DNA of 18,015 bases, from contig JAJPHF010000110.1 of NCBI GenBank assembly GCA_021325365.1, forward strand, positions 1 to 18,015, read 5' to 3'. The DNA comes from Pseudomonadota bacterium (GTDB lineage Bacteria > Chloroflexota > UBA6077 > JAJPHF01). Positions 8,545-15,266 of the stretch are shown piece after piece. The number at the start of each line of letters is the position of its first letter. The first letter of the stretch is position 1. The translations under genes were made by a program, and so were the position numbers. A model generated the notes under the pieces. That model was not told where the DNA came from. It did not search any database and saw only the letters and a list, made by a program, of their open reading frames with translations.

Positions 8545-10662
8545 CTACGCCGCGCCCTCGCCCAGCCGGCCGCCCCGCTCGGCCGCCGCGGCCGGCTGGG
8601 CGAGGGCGCGGGCGACAAGCTCGCGGGCGGCGGTGACGGTGAAGGGCTTGCTGAGCAGGAAGTCGACGCTGCGCGCCGCCAGGTCTATGCCCTCGAACTG
8701 CGAGCCCCAGCCGGTCACGACCGCCACCGGCAGCTCGGGGCGGACCTCTTTCACCCGTCGCGCCACTTCCCAGCCGTCCATGTCGGGCATCGAGACGTCG
8801 GTCAACAGCACGTCGAACGGCTCGCGCTCGACCAGCTCCAGCGCCTCGGCGCCGCGCGTGCAGATGCGCACCTCGTGGCCCTCGCCCTGGAGCATGCGCG
8901 CGAGCATCACGGCCAAGTCGCGCTCATCGTCCACCACCACGACGCGGCCGTGCCGGCGCTCAGGCGGCGCCGCGGCCAGCGGGGCCGTTTCGGCGGGCGG
9001 CGGCGCCGCGGACTCGGCGGCCACGGCCACCGGCAGCCGGATCGTGAACGTGGTTCCCTGGCCCTCCTCGCTCTCCACCATGATCTGGCCCTTGTGGCGG
9101 GCCACGATGGTGTAGGCGACCGACAGGCCCAGCCCGCTCCCCTTGGCACCCTTCGTCGTGTAGAACAGATCGAAGATGCGGTGGCGCACCCGCGGCGGCA
9201 TGCCCATGCCGTTGTCGGCCACGGTCACGAGCACCTCGTCGTCGACGGCCTCCGTGCGCATGCGCACCGTGCCGCCACGTGGCAGGGCATCCAGCGCGTT
9301 CTGCACCAAGTTGACCAGCACCTCGCGTAGCTCGGAGGCGTTGCCGAGCACGGGCGGCACGGGCGCCACGTCCACCACGAGGTCCACCGGTACGCCGCAC
9401 TGCTGGGTCGCGGCCTCCCAGCTCGGCCGAGTCAGCTCGGCCACCTCGACGACGATGGCCGAGAGATCGACCGGCTCCACCTGCGTCTCGCGTGTGCGCG
9501 CGAAGGTGTGCAGCCGCCGGACGGTTTCGGCGCCGTCGAGCGCGGCCTGCTGCACGCGCTCCAGCAGGACGCGCTGCGCCGGGTGGTCCACGCTGTCGAG
9601 CAGGAGCTGCAGGTTGCCGAGCACGTGGGCGAGGGTGTTGTTCAGGTCGTGGGCCACGCCAGACGCCATCTGGCCCAGGATACGCAGGCGCTCGACGTGC
9701 AGCAGACGCGCGTGCGCCTCTTTCTGTTGAGTGACGTCCCAGCAGATGCCGCGGATCGCCACGGTGCTGCCGTGGGGGACCGGGTCGAGGTAGAGGCGGA
9801 TGGGGAACAGCGTGTCGTCGCGGCGCCGCAGGGAGCTTTCCATGACCACCCCGCCGGTCGCGCAGACGCGCTCGTAGAGGTCTCGGAGCACCTGCTGGTC
9901 GTCGATGCCGAAGGGGGGTGGCGAGACGTCCTGAATGGAGAGCTGGAGCAGCTCCTCGCGGCTGTAGCCCAGGTAGCGCGGCGCGGCGGCGTCGGCGTCG
10001 ATGAAGCGCCCCGTGAGGTCCGCGACCATCAGGAAGTCGCCGGCCTGATCGGCCGGCACGCGCCAGCCTGGCCGCAGATCCGCGAGATCGCGCTCGCGAT
10101 GGCGGGGGCGCACGACGAGCTGACTGTAACCCAGGCGCAGGCCCGCCACATCGGCCAGCATCTGGAGCGCGGGCAGGTCGGCGGCAGTGAAGGGCGGCAG
10201 GCCGGCCGATCGGCCCACGGCGAGATAGCCGAGGACCTGACCCGTCAGCCGGACCAGCGCGGCCGCGCGGCTGGCGGGTGGCGGCTCGGGCGCGGCGACC
10301 GGCGGTGCGTCGGGGCCAAGCACGACCGGCTCGCCGCCGTCGAGCAGCTGGGCAAGCGCCGCATGCCCGGGCGGCAGGCGGCTGCCGACCCGCTCGGCCG
10401 ACGGCCCTGTCGCGTAGGCTACCCGCAGCCACTGGCGGTCCGGCTCGAACAGCACCAGTCTCACGTCGCTGGCCTGGAGCGCCTGAGCCACCTCGTTGAC
10501 GATGGTCTGGCCGGCCACCTCGTCGTCGCCCTCGCCCGTGATGGCGGCCGCGGCCGCGGCCACCGTGGTCAACGACGCGGGCGCCAGCGCCGTCCCGCCA
10601 GACGGCCGCCGGTCGAGTGTGGAGGCGCCCGGCTCTCCCTCCGCTCGCTTGCTGGTGGTCAT
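8545..10662 (-). CDS. Soluble hybrid histidine kinase (GAF, PAS, HisKA, HATPase, REC)
   Basis: A 705-residue cytoplasmic kinase without membrane segments. A GAF-like region (about 30-180) precedes a PAS domain (about 205-312, with YLGYSREELLQLSIQDVSPP). The NtrB-like H-box SGVAHDLNNTLAHVLGN gives H338. The ATPase has N451/N455, DNGMGM (483-488) and GSGLGLS (508-514). After a Pro/Ala linker comes a receiver (about 572-690) with DDE at 578-580, D622, T650 and K672. The start ATG is preceded on the minus strand by GGAGGGCGG. The gene is divergent from a closely related kinase at 10885-12507, which shares the GAF-PAS-kinase plan but lacks the receiver, so the pair looks like an inverted duplication. 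A promoter-like motif shared with the GntR-receiver gene lies 110-140 bases upstream. Confidence 0.9.
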   Translation of the reverse strand: MTTSKRAEGEPGASTLDRRPSGGTALAPASLTTVAAAAAAITGEGDDEVAGQTIVNEVAQALQASDVRLVLFEPDRQWLRVAYATGPSAERVGSRLPPGHAALAQLLDGGEPVVLGPDAPPVAAPEPPPASRAAALVRLTGQVLGYLAVGRSAGLPPFTAADLPALQMLADVAGLRLGYSQLVVRPRHRERDLADLRPGWRVPADQAGDFLMVADLTGRFIDADAAAPRYLGYSREELLQLSIQDVSPPPFGIDDQQVLRDLYERVCATGGVVMESSLRRRDDTLFPIRLYLDPVPHGSTVAIRGICWDVTQQKEAHARLLHVERLRILGQMASGVAHDLNNTLAHVLGNLQLLLDSVDHPAQRVLLERVQQAALDGAETVRRLHTFARTRETQVEPVDLSAIVVEVAELTRPSWEAATQQCGVPVDLVVDVAPVPPVLGNASELREVLVNLVQNALDALPRGGTVRMRTEAVDDEVLVTVADNGMGMPPRVRHRIFDLFYTTKGAKGSGLGLSVAYTIVARHKGQIMVESEEGQGTTFTIRLPVAVAAESAAPPPAETAPLAAAPPERRHGRVVVVDDERDLAVMLARMLQGEGHEVRICTRGAEALELVEREPFDVLLTDVSMPDMDGWEVARRVKEVRPELPVAVVTGWGSQFEGIDLAARSVDFLLSKPFTVTAARELVARALAQPAAAAERGGRLGEGAA
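8550..8611. terminator. 23-bp perfect inverted repeat at the kinase 3' end
   Basis: Bases 8550-8572 are exactly complementary to 8589-8611 around a 16-base loop. The repeat lies inside the last codons of the minus-strand kinase and ends three bases before the complement of its stop codon. On the other side it is about 55 bases after the stop of the convergent PaaK-like gene. It could stop transcription from both directions. No T-run follows on either strand, so factor-independent termination is uncertain. The protein segment it encodes (Ala-rich, then GGRLGEGAA) lies beyond the receiver domain. Confidence 0.6.
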
Positions 10663-10777
10663 CCGCCCTCCGCCATGTCACGCCATCACAACTACATTAC
10701 GAGGGGCGAGGCACCCAATGGCTAGGGGCCATGCACCATTCCGGCTAGTTCCACGGCGCGACATTGCTGCTGAAGTT

Positions 10778-10797
10778 ATAACACACTGCTGCAATTG
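10778..10797 (-). promoter_or_regulatory. Second copy of the CAATTG / TGTGTTAT motif
   Basis: Read on the minus strand, CAATTG is followed after six bases by TGTGTTAT and then AAC. Upstream of the GntR-receiver gene, CAATTG (265-270) is followed after seven bases by TGTGTTAT (278-285) and then CAG. In both places the TAT is the beginning of a plausible -10, and the motif points toward the neighbouring signalling gene. The CACAAT/ATTGTG dyad seen at the first site is not conserved here, so a shared promoter class or a non-palindromic activator site are both possible. Confidence 0.4.
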
Positions 10798-10849
10798 CCC
10801 CGATGGACGTGCCTAGCCCCCTGTTCGTACACTCAAAGAGTTACTATGC

Positions 10850-10871
10850 GATCGCGCCGCGCGGCGCGATC
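10850..10871. repeat. 22-bp perfect palindrome directly before a ribosome binding site
   Basis: The sequence from GATCGCGCC through GCGC to GGCGCGATC is identical to its own reverse complement. It ends at 10871 and the ribosome site AGGAG begins at 10872. As DNA it could bind a dimeric regulator. As RNA it would form a stable stem next to the ribosome site and could limit translation of the kinase. Confidence 0.6.
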
Positions 10872-10884
10872 AGGAGACGTGGCC

Positions 10885-12507
10885 GTGGCGCTCCCGGCCG
10901 ACGTGCATGCGCCCTCAGGCGCGCAGCAGGCAGATGCGCTGGCGCTCGCCCTCGCCGCCGTGTCAGCCCAGCTTGCTCTCGAGCCCGACGACGCCCGGGT
11001 CGGCGGGCTCGTCGTGTCTCAAGCGGCGCACTTGCTCCATGCCGACGGCGTGTGCCTGGCGCTCCTCGACAGCGACCCGGCCTGGCTGGTCGTGCGGCAC
11101 ACGGCGGGCGCCGTCACACCGCCGCTCGGCGCACGGCAGTTGAGCGACGCGGGCGTGCTGGGCGAGGTCGTGCGGCGTGGCGAGTCGGTGCTCATCGCCG
11201 CCGCAGGGGCGGAGCCTAGCCCCACTGCGGGCGAGCCGGCAGCCGGCAGCCGCGTTGCCGTGCCGCTTCGCTTCAAGGGCGAGGTGCTGGGCGCGCTGCA
11301 CGCCGCGCGCGCCACGGGCGCGCCGCCATTCGGCCGTGCCGACGAGGTGATGCTGCAGCTCCTGGCGGACCTCGCGGCGGCGCGGGTCGGGGCCGCGACC
11401 CAGTCGGCCGCGCTGCGCGAGCGGGCGCGTGAGCTGGTGCCGCTCGCGCCCACCTGGCGCCCCGCGCCCGAAGAGGCCGGCGATGCCGTGCTCGTCTACG
11501 ACGGCGCCGGCCGCCTCGTCGACGTCGACGAGGCGTGCTGTCGGCTGCTCGATTACCCCCGTGAGACAATGCTGCAGCTGGCGCTCTGGGACGTCAGTCC
11601 GTTCCCGGCCGGCATCGATGCCGCCGACGTCGTGCGCACCCAGATGGAGCAGGCGCGCGCGGCGCCGGTGACGTTCGAGACGACGGCCCGGCGGCGCGAC
11701 GGCAGTCTGGTGCCGCTGCGCGTGCGCGTCCGGACGTTCGACTCGCCGCACGGCCCGGTGGTTCGTGGAGTGGCGCACGACGTGAGCGCCGAGAAGCGGA
11801 CGCAGCTGCGCGCTCTCGAGGCCGAGAAGATGCGGCTGCTCGCGGAGATTAGCTCGGGCCTGGCCCACCAGATCAACAGCCCGCTCGCCGTGGTCTTGGG
11901 CAACACGGAGATGCTGCTGGACGAGAGCGCCGACCCCGGGCAGCGCACCTTGCTGGAGCCCACGCACGAGGCCGCGCTTCGCATTGCGGCCGTCGTGCAG
12001 AGCATCCAACAGTTCGCGCGGCCCGCCACCGGCGTCGGCTGGCACCTGGTCGACGTGAACCTGCTCGTCTGGGAGACGGTGGAGCTGACCCGGCCTATCT
12101 GGCACGACGGCCCGGAGGCGCAAGGGCGAACGATCCATCTGCGGGTGGAAACCGCCACCGTGCCGCCGCTTCACGCCGATCCGCTGGAGCTCCAGGGAGC
12201 GCTGCGTGAGCTGATCGCCAATGCCGTGGAGGCGTTGCCGCACGGCGGAACCGTGGTCGTCCGCACCGAGAGCCTGCCGCAGCAGGTGCTGCTGAGCGTT
12301 GCCGACGACGGCGTGGGCATGTCCGAGGACATTCGTCAGCGCTGCATGGACCCGTTCTTTACCACGCGGCGGCCCAAGGGGACGGGGCTCGGGCTCACGC
12401 GGGTGTATCACGCGGCCCTGCGCCATCACGGCCAGATCGCGATCGACAGCCGGGAGGGTGAGGGCACGCGGGTCGCCCTCCAGCTTCCGGTCGCCCCACC
12501 CGCATAA
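10885..12507 (+). CDS. Soluble histidine kinase (GAF, PAS, HisKA, HATPase; no receiver)
   Basis: About 540 residues with no membrane segment. A GAF-like region (about 18-170), a PAS domain (about 195-303, LLDYPRETMLQLALWDVSPF) and a kinase core follow the plan of the divergent paralogue. The H-box SGLAHQINSPLAVVLGN gives H328. The ATPase has ELIANAVEAL, in which the first Asn of the usual NLxxNA box is replaced by Glu but the second (N446) is kept, plus DDGVGM and GTGLGLT. The protein ends right after the ATPase, so phosphate must be passed to a separate receiver, such as the GntR-receiver protein or its paralogue's receiver. GTG 10885 is chosen for AGGAG (10872-10876) eight bases upstream; an ATG at 10846 lies before the 22-base palindrome, and one at 10795 would start within the promoter-like region. 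Confidence 0.87.
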   Translation: MALPADVHAPSGAQQADALALALAAVSAQLALEPDDARVGGLVVSQAAHLLHADGVCLALLDSDPAWLVVRHTAGAVTPPLGARQLSDAGVLGEVVRRGESVLIAAAGAEPSPTAGEPAAGSRVAVPLRFKGEVLGALHAARATGAPPFGRADEVMLQLLADLAAARVGAATQSAALRERARELVPLAPTWRPAPEEAGDAVLVYDGAGRLVDVDEACCRLLDYPRETMLQLALWDVSPFPAGIDAADVVRTQMEQARAAPVTFETTARRRDGSLVPLRVRVRTFDSPHGPVVRGVAHDVSAEKRTQLRALEAEKMRLLAEISSGLAHQINSPLAVVLGNTEMLLDESADPGQRTLLEPTHEAALRIAAVVQSIQQFARPATGVGWHLVDVNLLVWETVELTRPIWHDGPEAQGRTIHLRVETATVPPLHADPLELQGALRELIANAVEALPHGGTVVVRTESLPQQVLLSVADDGVGMSEDIRQRCMDPFFTTRRPKGTGLGLTRVYHAALRHHGQIAIDSREGEGTRVALQLPVAPPA

Positions 12508-12537
12508 CGCCCCGCCCGGCGCCGCCGCGCGTTCCCC

Positions 12538-13239
12538 TCACGGCTGCGCGTCCACGTAAGCCAACAGCCCGCGCATGTATTCCCGCGCGTGCTCGCCGCC
12601 CGCCAGCACCTCGTGTGCGCGCGCGACGAACGTAGCAAAGACGCTCAGCTCGCGCAGAATACGCGCATTCTCGTCCACGTGGCCGCCCCGGCTGCTGTCG
12701 GCGGTGGCATGGACGCCATAGAAGTCGGCCGTGCCGGCGGGCGCGCTGGCGGCTGCCCGCGGCACGCGTTGCGCCAGGCGGCCGCCCACCCGCTCCAGCA
12801 CCGCCGCGCGCCCCAGCTCGTGGATCGGCGCGTGCTCGGCCGCCCAGAAGCCCCGATCGATATACTCCTGCACGGCGCGGCCGGGGGGCGGCAGCGGATC
12901 GACGCAGAACCCCTGCTGGCGCAAGCCGTCCAGCAGCAAGATCTCGTGCGGCACAGGCTCGCTCTCCTCGAGGGCATGATGAGCATAGTGCCGCGCGAGC
13001 ACGGCGTACATGGGGTCGTTGGCGGCGAGCCGCTCGCAGGTGCGGGCGCAGCGCTCCAGCAGCGGTATCGTGGCCGCTACCTGGTAATAGAGCTGCGCCT
13101 GGAAGGCGAAGACGCGCTCGCGGTCAGGGCGACCGGCGAACCACGCGGCCATCACGGGGTGGTGCGCGACTTCCTGCAGCGTCTGCTCGCCGAGCGTCTC
13201 GAGCTGGGCGATCAACGCCTCGACGTCGAACGCGGTCAC
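12538..13239 (-). CDS. Haem-oxygenase-fold protein, probable metal-dependent oxidase (TenA/PqqC/CADD-like)
   Basis: A 233-residue, largely helical, soluble protein. Candidate metal ligands follow the order known for haem-oxygenase-like diiron enzymes such as CADD: E91 and H98 (EESEPVPHEILL), E135 (FWAAEHAPIHE), then H177 and D181 in FYGVHATAD and H187. The E-x6-H spacing and H-x3-D fit, but the last His is six residues after the Asp rather than three, so the site may differ. Such proteins act on small organic substrates or amino acids; the substrate here is unknown. GTG 13239 is preferred because GGAGG lies five bases before it; a GTG at 13266 would add nine residues. It is a lone minus-strand gene, converging with the kinase ending at 12507 across a 30-base gap with no clear terminator. 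Confidence 0.7.
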   Translation of the reverse strand: MTAFDVEALIAQLETLGEQTLQEVAHHPVMAAWFAGRPDRERVFAFQAQLYYQVAATIPLLERCARTCERLAANDPMYAVLARHYAHHALEESEPVPHEILLLDGLRQQGFCVDPLPPPGRAVQEYIDRGFWAAEHAPIHELGRAAVLERVGGRLAQRVPRAAASAPAGTADFYGVHATADSSRGGHVDENARILRELSVFATFVARAHEVLAGGEHAREYMRGLLAYVDAQP

Positions 13240-13449
13240 GGGCTCCTCCTCAGTCGGTTGCCCCACGACGAGCCTGCCAGAGGGTGCTCGCCGGGATCGC
13301 CGTCGGAGACGGTTAAGGCCTCGTTACGATTTTAAAGCGGCGGACGTGGCACTGTAAGAGCAGGCGACTCGCGTGCCGCCGGCGGCGTGCTAGACTGAGG
13401 CGAGAGCGGCCGTGGCCGCCAGCCGCGGGCGGGCCGGAGGAGCCGGGCG
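13240..13449. promoter_or_regulatory. Divergent intergenic region with weak promoter candidates
   Basis: For the minus-strand gene, TAAAAT (complement of 13329-13334) matches five of six -10 positions, with the poor -35 TTACAG 17 bases upstream (complement of 13352-13357). For the plus-strand genes, TGCTAGACT (13388-13396) is an extended -10 candidate with no clear -35; the palindrome GCCGCCGGCGGC (13375-13386) lies just before it. GGAGGAG (13438-13444) is the ribosome site for the ATG at 13450. Confidence 0.35.
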
Positions 13450-14037
13450 ATGCAGGCGCCCAAGGGGCTGTCGTACCAGGAGACGCTGCGGACGATTGGC
13501 GGCGTGCTCGACGACGCGGGCTGCACTATCGCGGTGCTCTCGCTCTCGCCGACGGGCGTGCGCGTGAACGCCGACGTCGCCACGGTACGCGAGGACTGGA
13601 GCCTGGCGATGCTGGCCGAACAGTCGGAGCGCCAGCGCGAGCAGCGGCGCGGCGGCGCGGCGAACAGCGGCGTCCCGTGGGCCAAGCGCCTGGGCTGGCA
13701 GCTGCGCCTGGTGGGCGCCGCGCTCGACCTCGTTGGCCCGGGGCAGTACACGATCATGGCGCGTCCCGAGGAAATCTTCGTTTTCAACCCGCAGGGGTTT
13801 CACCGCAGCTTCCGCCACACCGCGCTGGAGCGCCGGGCCGCGTTGGCGCCCGACTTCCGCGGCCAGCCCAGTAGCTGCCCGGTGTGCGACGAGCCCGAGG
13901 CGCTCATGCCGCTGATCCACCACCTGCCCGACGAGGACGTACTGAGCGGCGCCGCGGCGGCGCGCGGCCAGCAGCCTACCCACCGCTGTCGGCTGTGCGG
14001 CGCGAACGTGCGGCTCGACGCGGCGCCACTCGGCTAG
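13450..14037 (+). CDS. Unknown protein with C-terminal zinc-ribbon motif
   Basis: A 195-residue protein I do not recognise. The N-terminal part (about 1-60) looks like a small alpha/beta region (LSYQETLRTIGGVLDDAGC, then TIAVLSLSPTGVRVN). A charged helix (about 58-70) is followed by a mixed region ending in YTIMARPEEIFVFNPQGF. The C-terminus has two Cys pairs, C143-P-V-C146 and C180-R-L-C183, a typical zinc-ribbon spacing, with two His (157, 158) between them. No enzyme motif or membrane segment is visible. A good ribosome site (GGAGGAG) precedes the ATG. It ends six bases before the phosphatase gene, so the two are probably co-transcribed. Confidence 0.75.
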   Translation: MQAPKGLSYQETLRTIGGVLDDAGCTIAVLSLSPTGVRVNADVATVREDWSLAMLAEQSERQREQRRGGAANSGVPWAKRLGWQLRLVGAALDLVGPGQYTIMARPEEIFVFNPQGFHRSFRHTALERRAALAPDFRGQPSSCPVCDEPEALMPLIHHLPDEDVLSGAAAARGQQPTHRCRLCGANVRLDAAPLG

Positions 14038-14043
14038 AACGCC

Positions 14044-14820
14044 GTGGACATCGACGTGGCGCGAGCCGTCGCGGTGGCGCGCGAGGCCGCGGCGGCGGCC
14101 GGTGCCGCGGCGCTCGGCTACTGGCGCCGCGACCTGCGCGTCGAGCGCAAGCCCGACCGCACGCCCGTCACGGCTGCCGACCGCGCCGCCGAGGCGGCCG
14201 CGCTGGCGGTCATCGAGGTGGCCTTCCCCGACCACGGCATCCTCGCCGAGGAGAGCGGCGCCCACCGGCCGGAGGCCGGGTCGCGCTGGATCGTCGACCC
14301 CCTCGACGGCACGAGGGGCTTCACCCGCGGCCAGCCGTTCTGGGGCCCCGCGATCGCGCTCGAACACGGCGGCGCCATCGTCGCGGGGGCCATCAGCCTG
14401 CCCGCCCTTGGCGAGACGTACTGGGCGGGCGTTGGGCTGGGCGCCTATCGCGACGGCGTGCGGCTGCAGGTATCGGCGCTCGACGACCCAGCCGACGCCA
14501 CCCTCAGCCTCGGCGAGCTACCGTGCCTGCTGGCGCCGCCCTATGGCGCCGGCGTAATCGAGCTGATCGACGTTGTCGGCTCCACTCGCGCCCACGGCGA
14601 TCTATACGCCTGCACGCTGCTGCTGAACGGTCGCGCCGAGCTGTGGCTGGAGGCGGGGGTGCAGCTGTGGGACATCGCGCCGCTGCAAGTGCTCGTCGCG
14701 GAGGCGGGCGGCCGCTTCACCGACTTCCACGGTGCGCCCACGGCCGCCAGCGGCCACGCCATCGGCAGCAACGGCCGCCTGCACGAGCTTGCGCTCGCCC
14801 ACCTGAACGCTCGACGCTGA
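14044..14820 (+). CDS. Inositol-monophosphatase-family phosphatase, HisN-like
   Basis: A 258-residue, magnesium-dependent sugar or histidinol phosphatase by family. Metal-site motifs are complete: K36-x-D-x-T-PVTAAD, E69-E70-S71 in ILAEES, D85-P-L-D88-G-T90 and W209-D210 in LWDIAPLQVLVAEAGG. The stretch HGDLYACTLLLNGRAELWLE resembles the HisN branch (histidinol-phosphatase), where RGD-Y is usual, but no other histidine-biosynthesis gene is nearby, so inositol-1-phosphate or another phosphate ester is equally possible. The start is GTG 14044, six bases after the preceding stop; no strong ribosome site is visible, which fits translational coupling. The tadE gene begins 26 bases after its stop. 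Confidence 0.85.
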   Translation: MDIDVARAVAVAREAAAAAGAAALGYWRRDLRVERKPDRTPVTAADRAAEAAALAVIEVAFPDHGILAEESGAHRPEAGSRWIVDPLDGTRGFTRGQPFWGPAIALEHGGAIVAGAISLPALGETYWAGVGLGAYRDGVRLQVSALDDPADATLSLGELPCLLAPPYGAGVIELIDVVGSTRAHGDLYACTLLLNGRAELWLEAGVQLWDIAPLQVLVAEAGGRFTDFHGAPTAASGHAIGSNGRLHELALAHLNARR

Positions 14821-14846
14821 GTATCTGGCCGAGGGGAGAAGCGCGC

Positions 14847-15266
14847 ATGAGCGGCGGGCGACGGCGCGGGCAATCGGCGCTCGAGTTCGCGCTGATGCTG
14901 CCCGCCTTGCTGCTGATCCTGGGCGGCACGATCCAGTTCGGGCAGGCCTTCCTGGCCTACGCGCAGCTCATGCAAGCGGCGCAGGAGGGCGCCCGCTACG
15001 GTGCGGTGCTGCCGTACACCCGCAACGACGCCGCGATCACGGCCCGCGCGCAGCAGGTGGCGCCCGGCGGGACGAACGACACGGTCACCGTCACGTCTAC
15101 CGTCAGCGCGACCAACAGTACGCCCGTGACGGCCGCGAACCGCACGCGCGGCAACGTCCTCACCGTGAACGTGCGGCACACGCAGCCGCTGGCGATCCCG
15201 TTCTTCCCCGTCGCCTCGCTGCCGCTGAGCGCGACCGCTAGCATGGTCGTGGAGCAAACGCCGTGA
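14847..15266 (+). CDS. tadE: TadE-like pseudopilin
   Basis: A 139-residue small membrane protein of the Tad/Flp pilus system. The basic N-terminus (MSGGRRRGQ) followed by SALEFALMLPALLLILGG is the classic TadE signature: a Gly-Q-x-ALxEFA prepilin-like motif and one hydrophobic helix (about 12-33). The rest (AQLMQAAQEGARYGAVL, then a Thr/Asn-rich beta-type region) would be extracytoplasmic. TadE and TadG are minor pseudopilins needed for pilus assembly. GAGGGGA at 14831-14837 precedes the ATG. The frame stays open far upstream of 14847, but that part overlaps the phosphatase and has no family signal. Its TGA overlaps the GTG of the next gene (15263-15266), indicating coupling. Confidence 0.88.
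   Translation: MSGGRRRGQSALEFALMLPALLLILGGTIQFGQAFLAYAQLMQAAQEGARYGAVLPYTRNDAAITARAQQVAPGGTNDTVTVTSTVSATNSTPVTAANRTRGNVLTVNVRHTQPLAIPFFPVASLPLSATASMVVEQTP

Larger units (their letters stand above)
10663..10884. promoter_or_regulatory. Divergent promoter region between two paralogous kinases
   Basis: This 222-base region is distinctly richer in A and T than its surroundings. It contains ATGGC/GCCAT (10718-10732), the palindromes GTTATAAC (10775-10782) and GCAATTGC (10791-10798), and a 22-base perfect palindrome at 10850-10871. On the minus strand TATAAC (10780-10775) is a possible -10 for the 8545-10662 gene, with the poor -35 TCGGGG 17 bases upstream. For the plus gene, TATAAC (10777-10782) or TACTAT (10843-10848) could be a -10, but no good -35 is seen. 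Exact start points cannot be fixed from sequence. Confidence 0.45.

Noticed and set aside
8960..10681. 573-codon minus-strand frame overlapping the hybrid kinase
   Set aside because: It is a shifted frame of the real kinase gene, Arg/Ala/Gly-rich without motifs; the alternative frame has a complete GAF-PAS-kinase-receiver protein.
9508..10725. 405-codon plus-strand frame opposite the kinase
   Set aside because: Antisense shadow with no recognisable domain and no ribosome site; it runs through the kinase and its promoter region.
13884..15266. Continuous open frame that would give a 460-residue protein ending in TadE
   Set aside because: The part before 14847 overlaps the zinc-ribbon and phosphatase genes and is Arg/Ala-rich without signal. 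The TadE signature begins right after ATG 14847, which has its own ribosome site.
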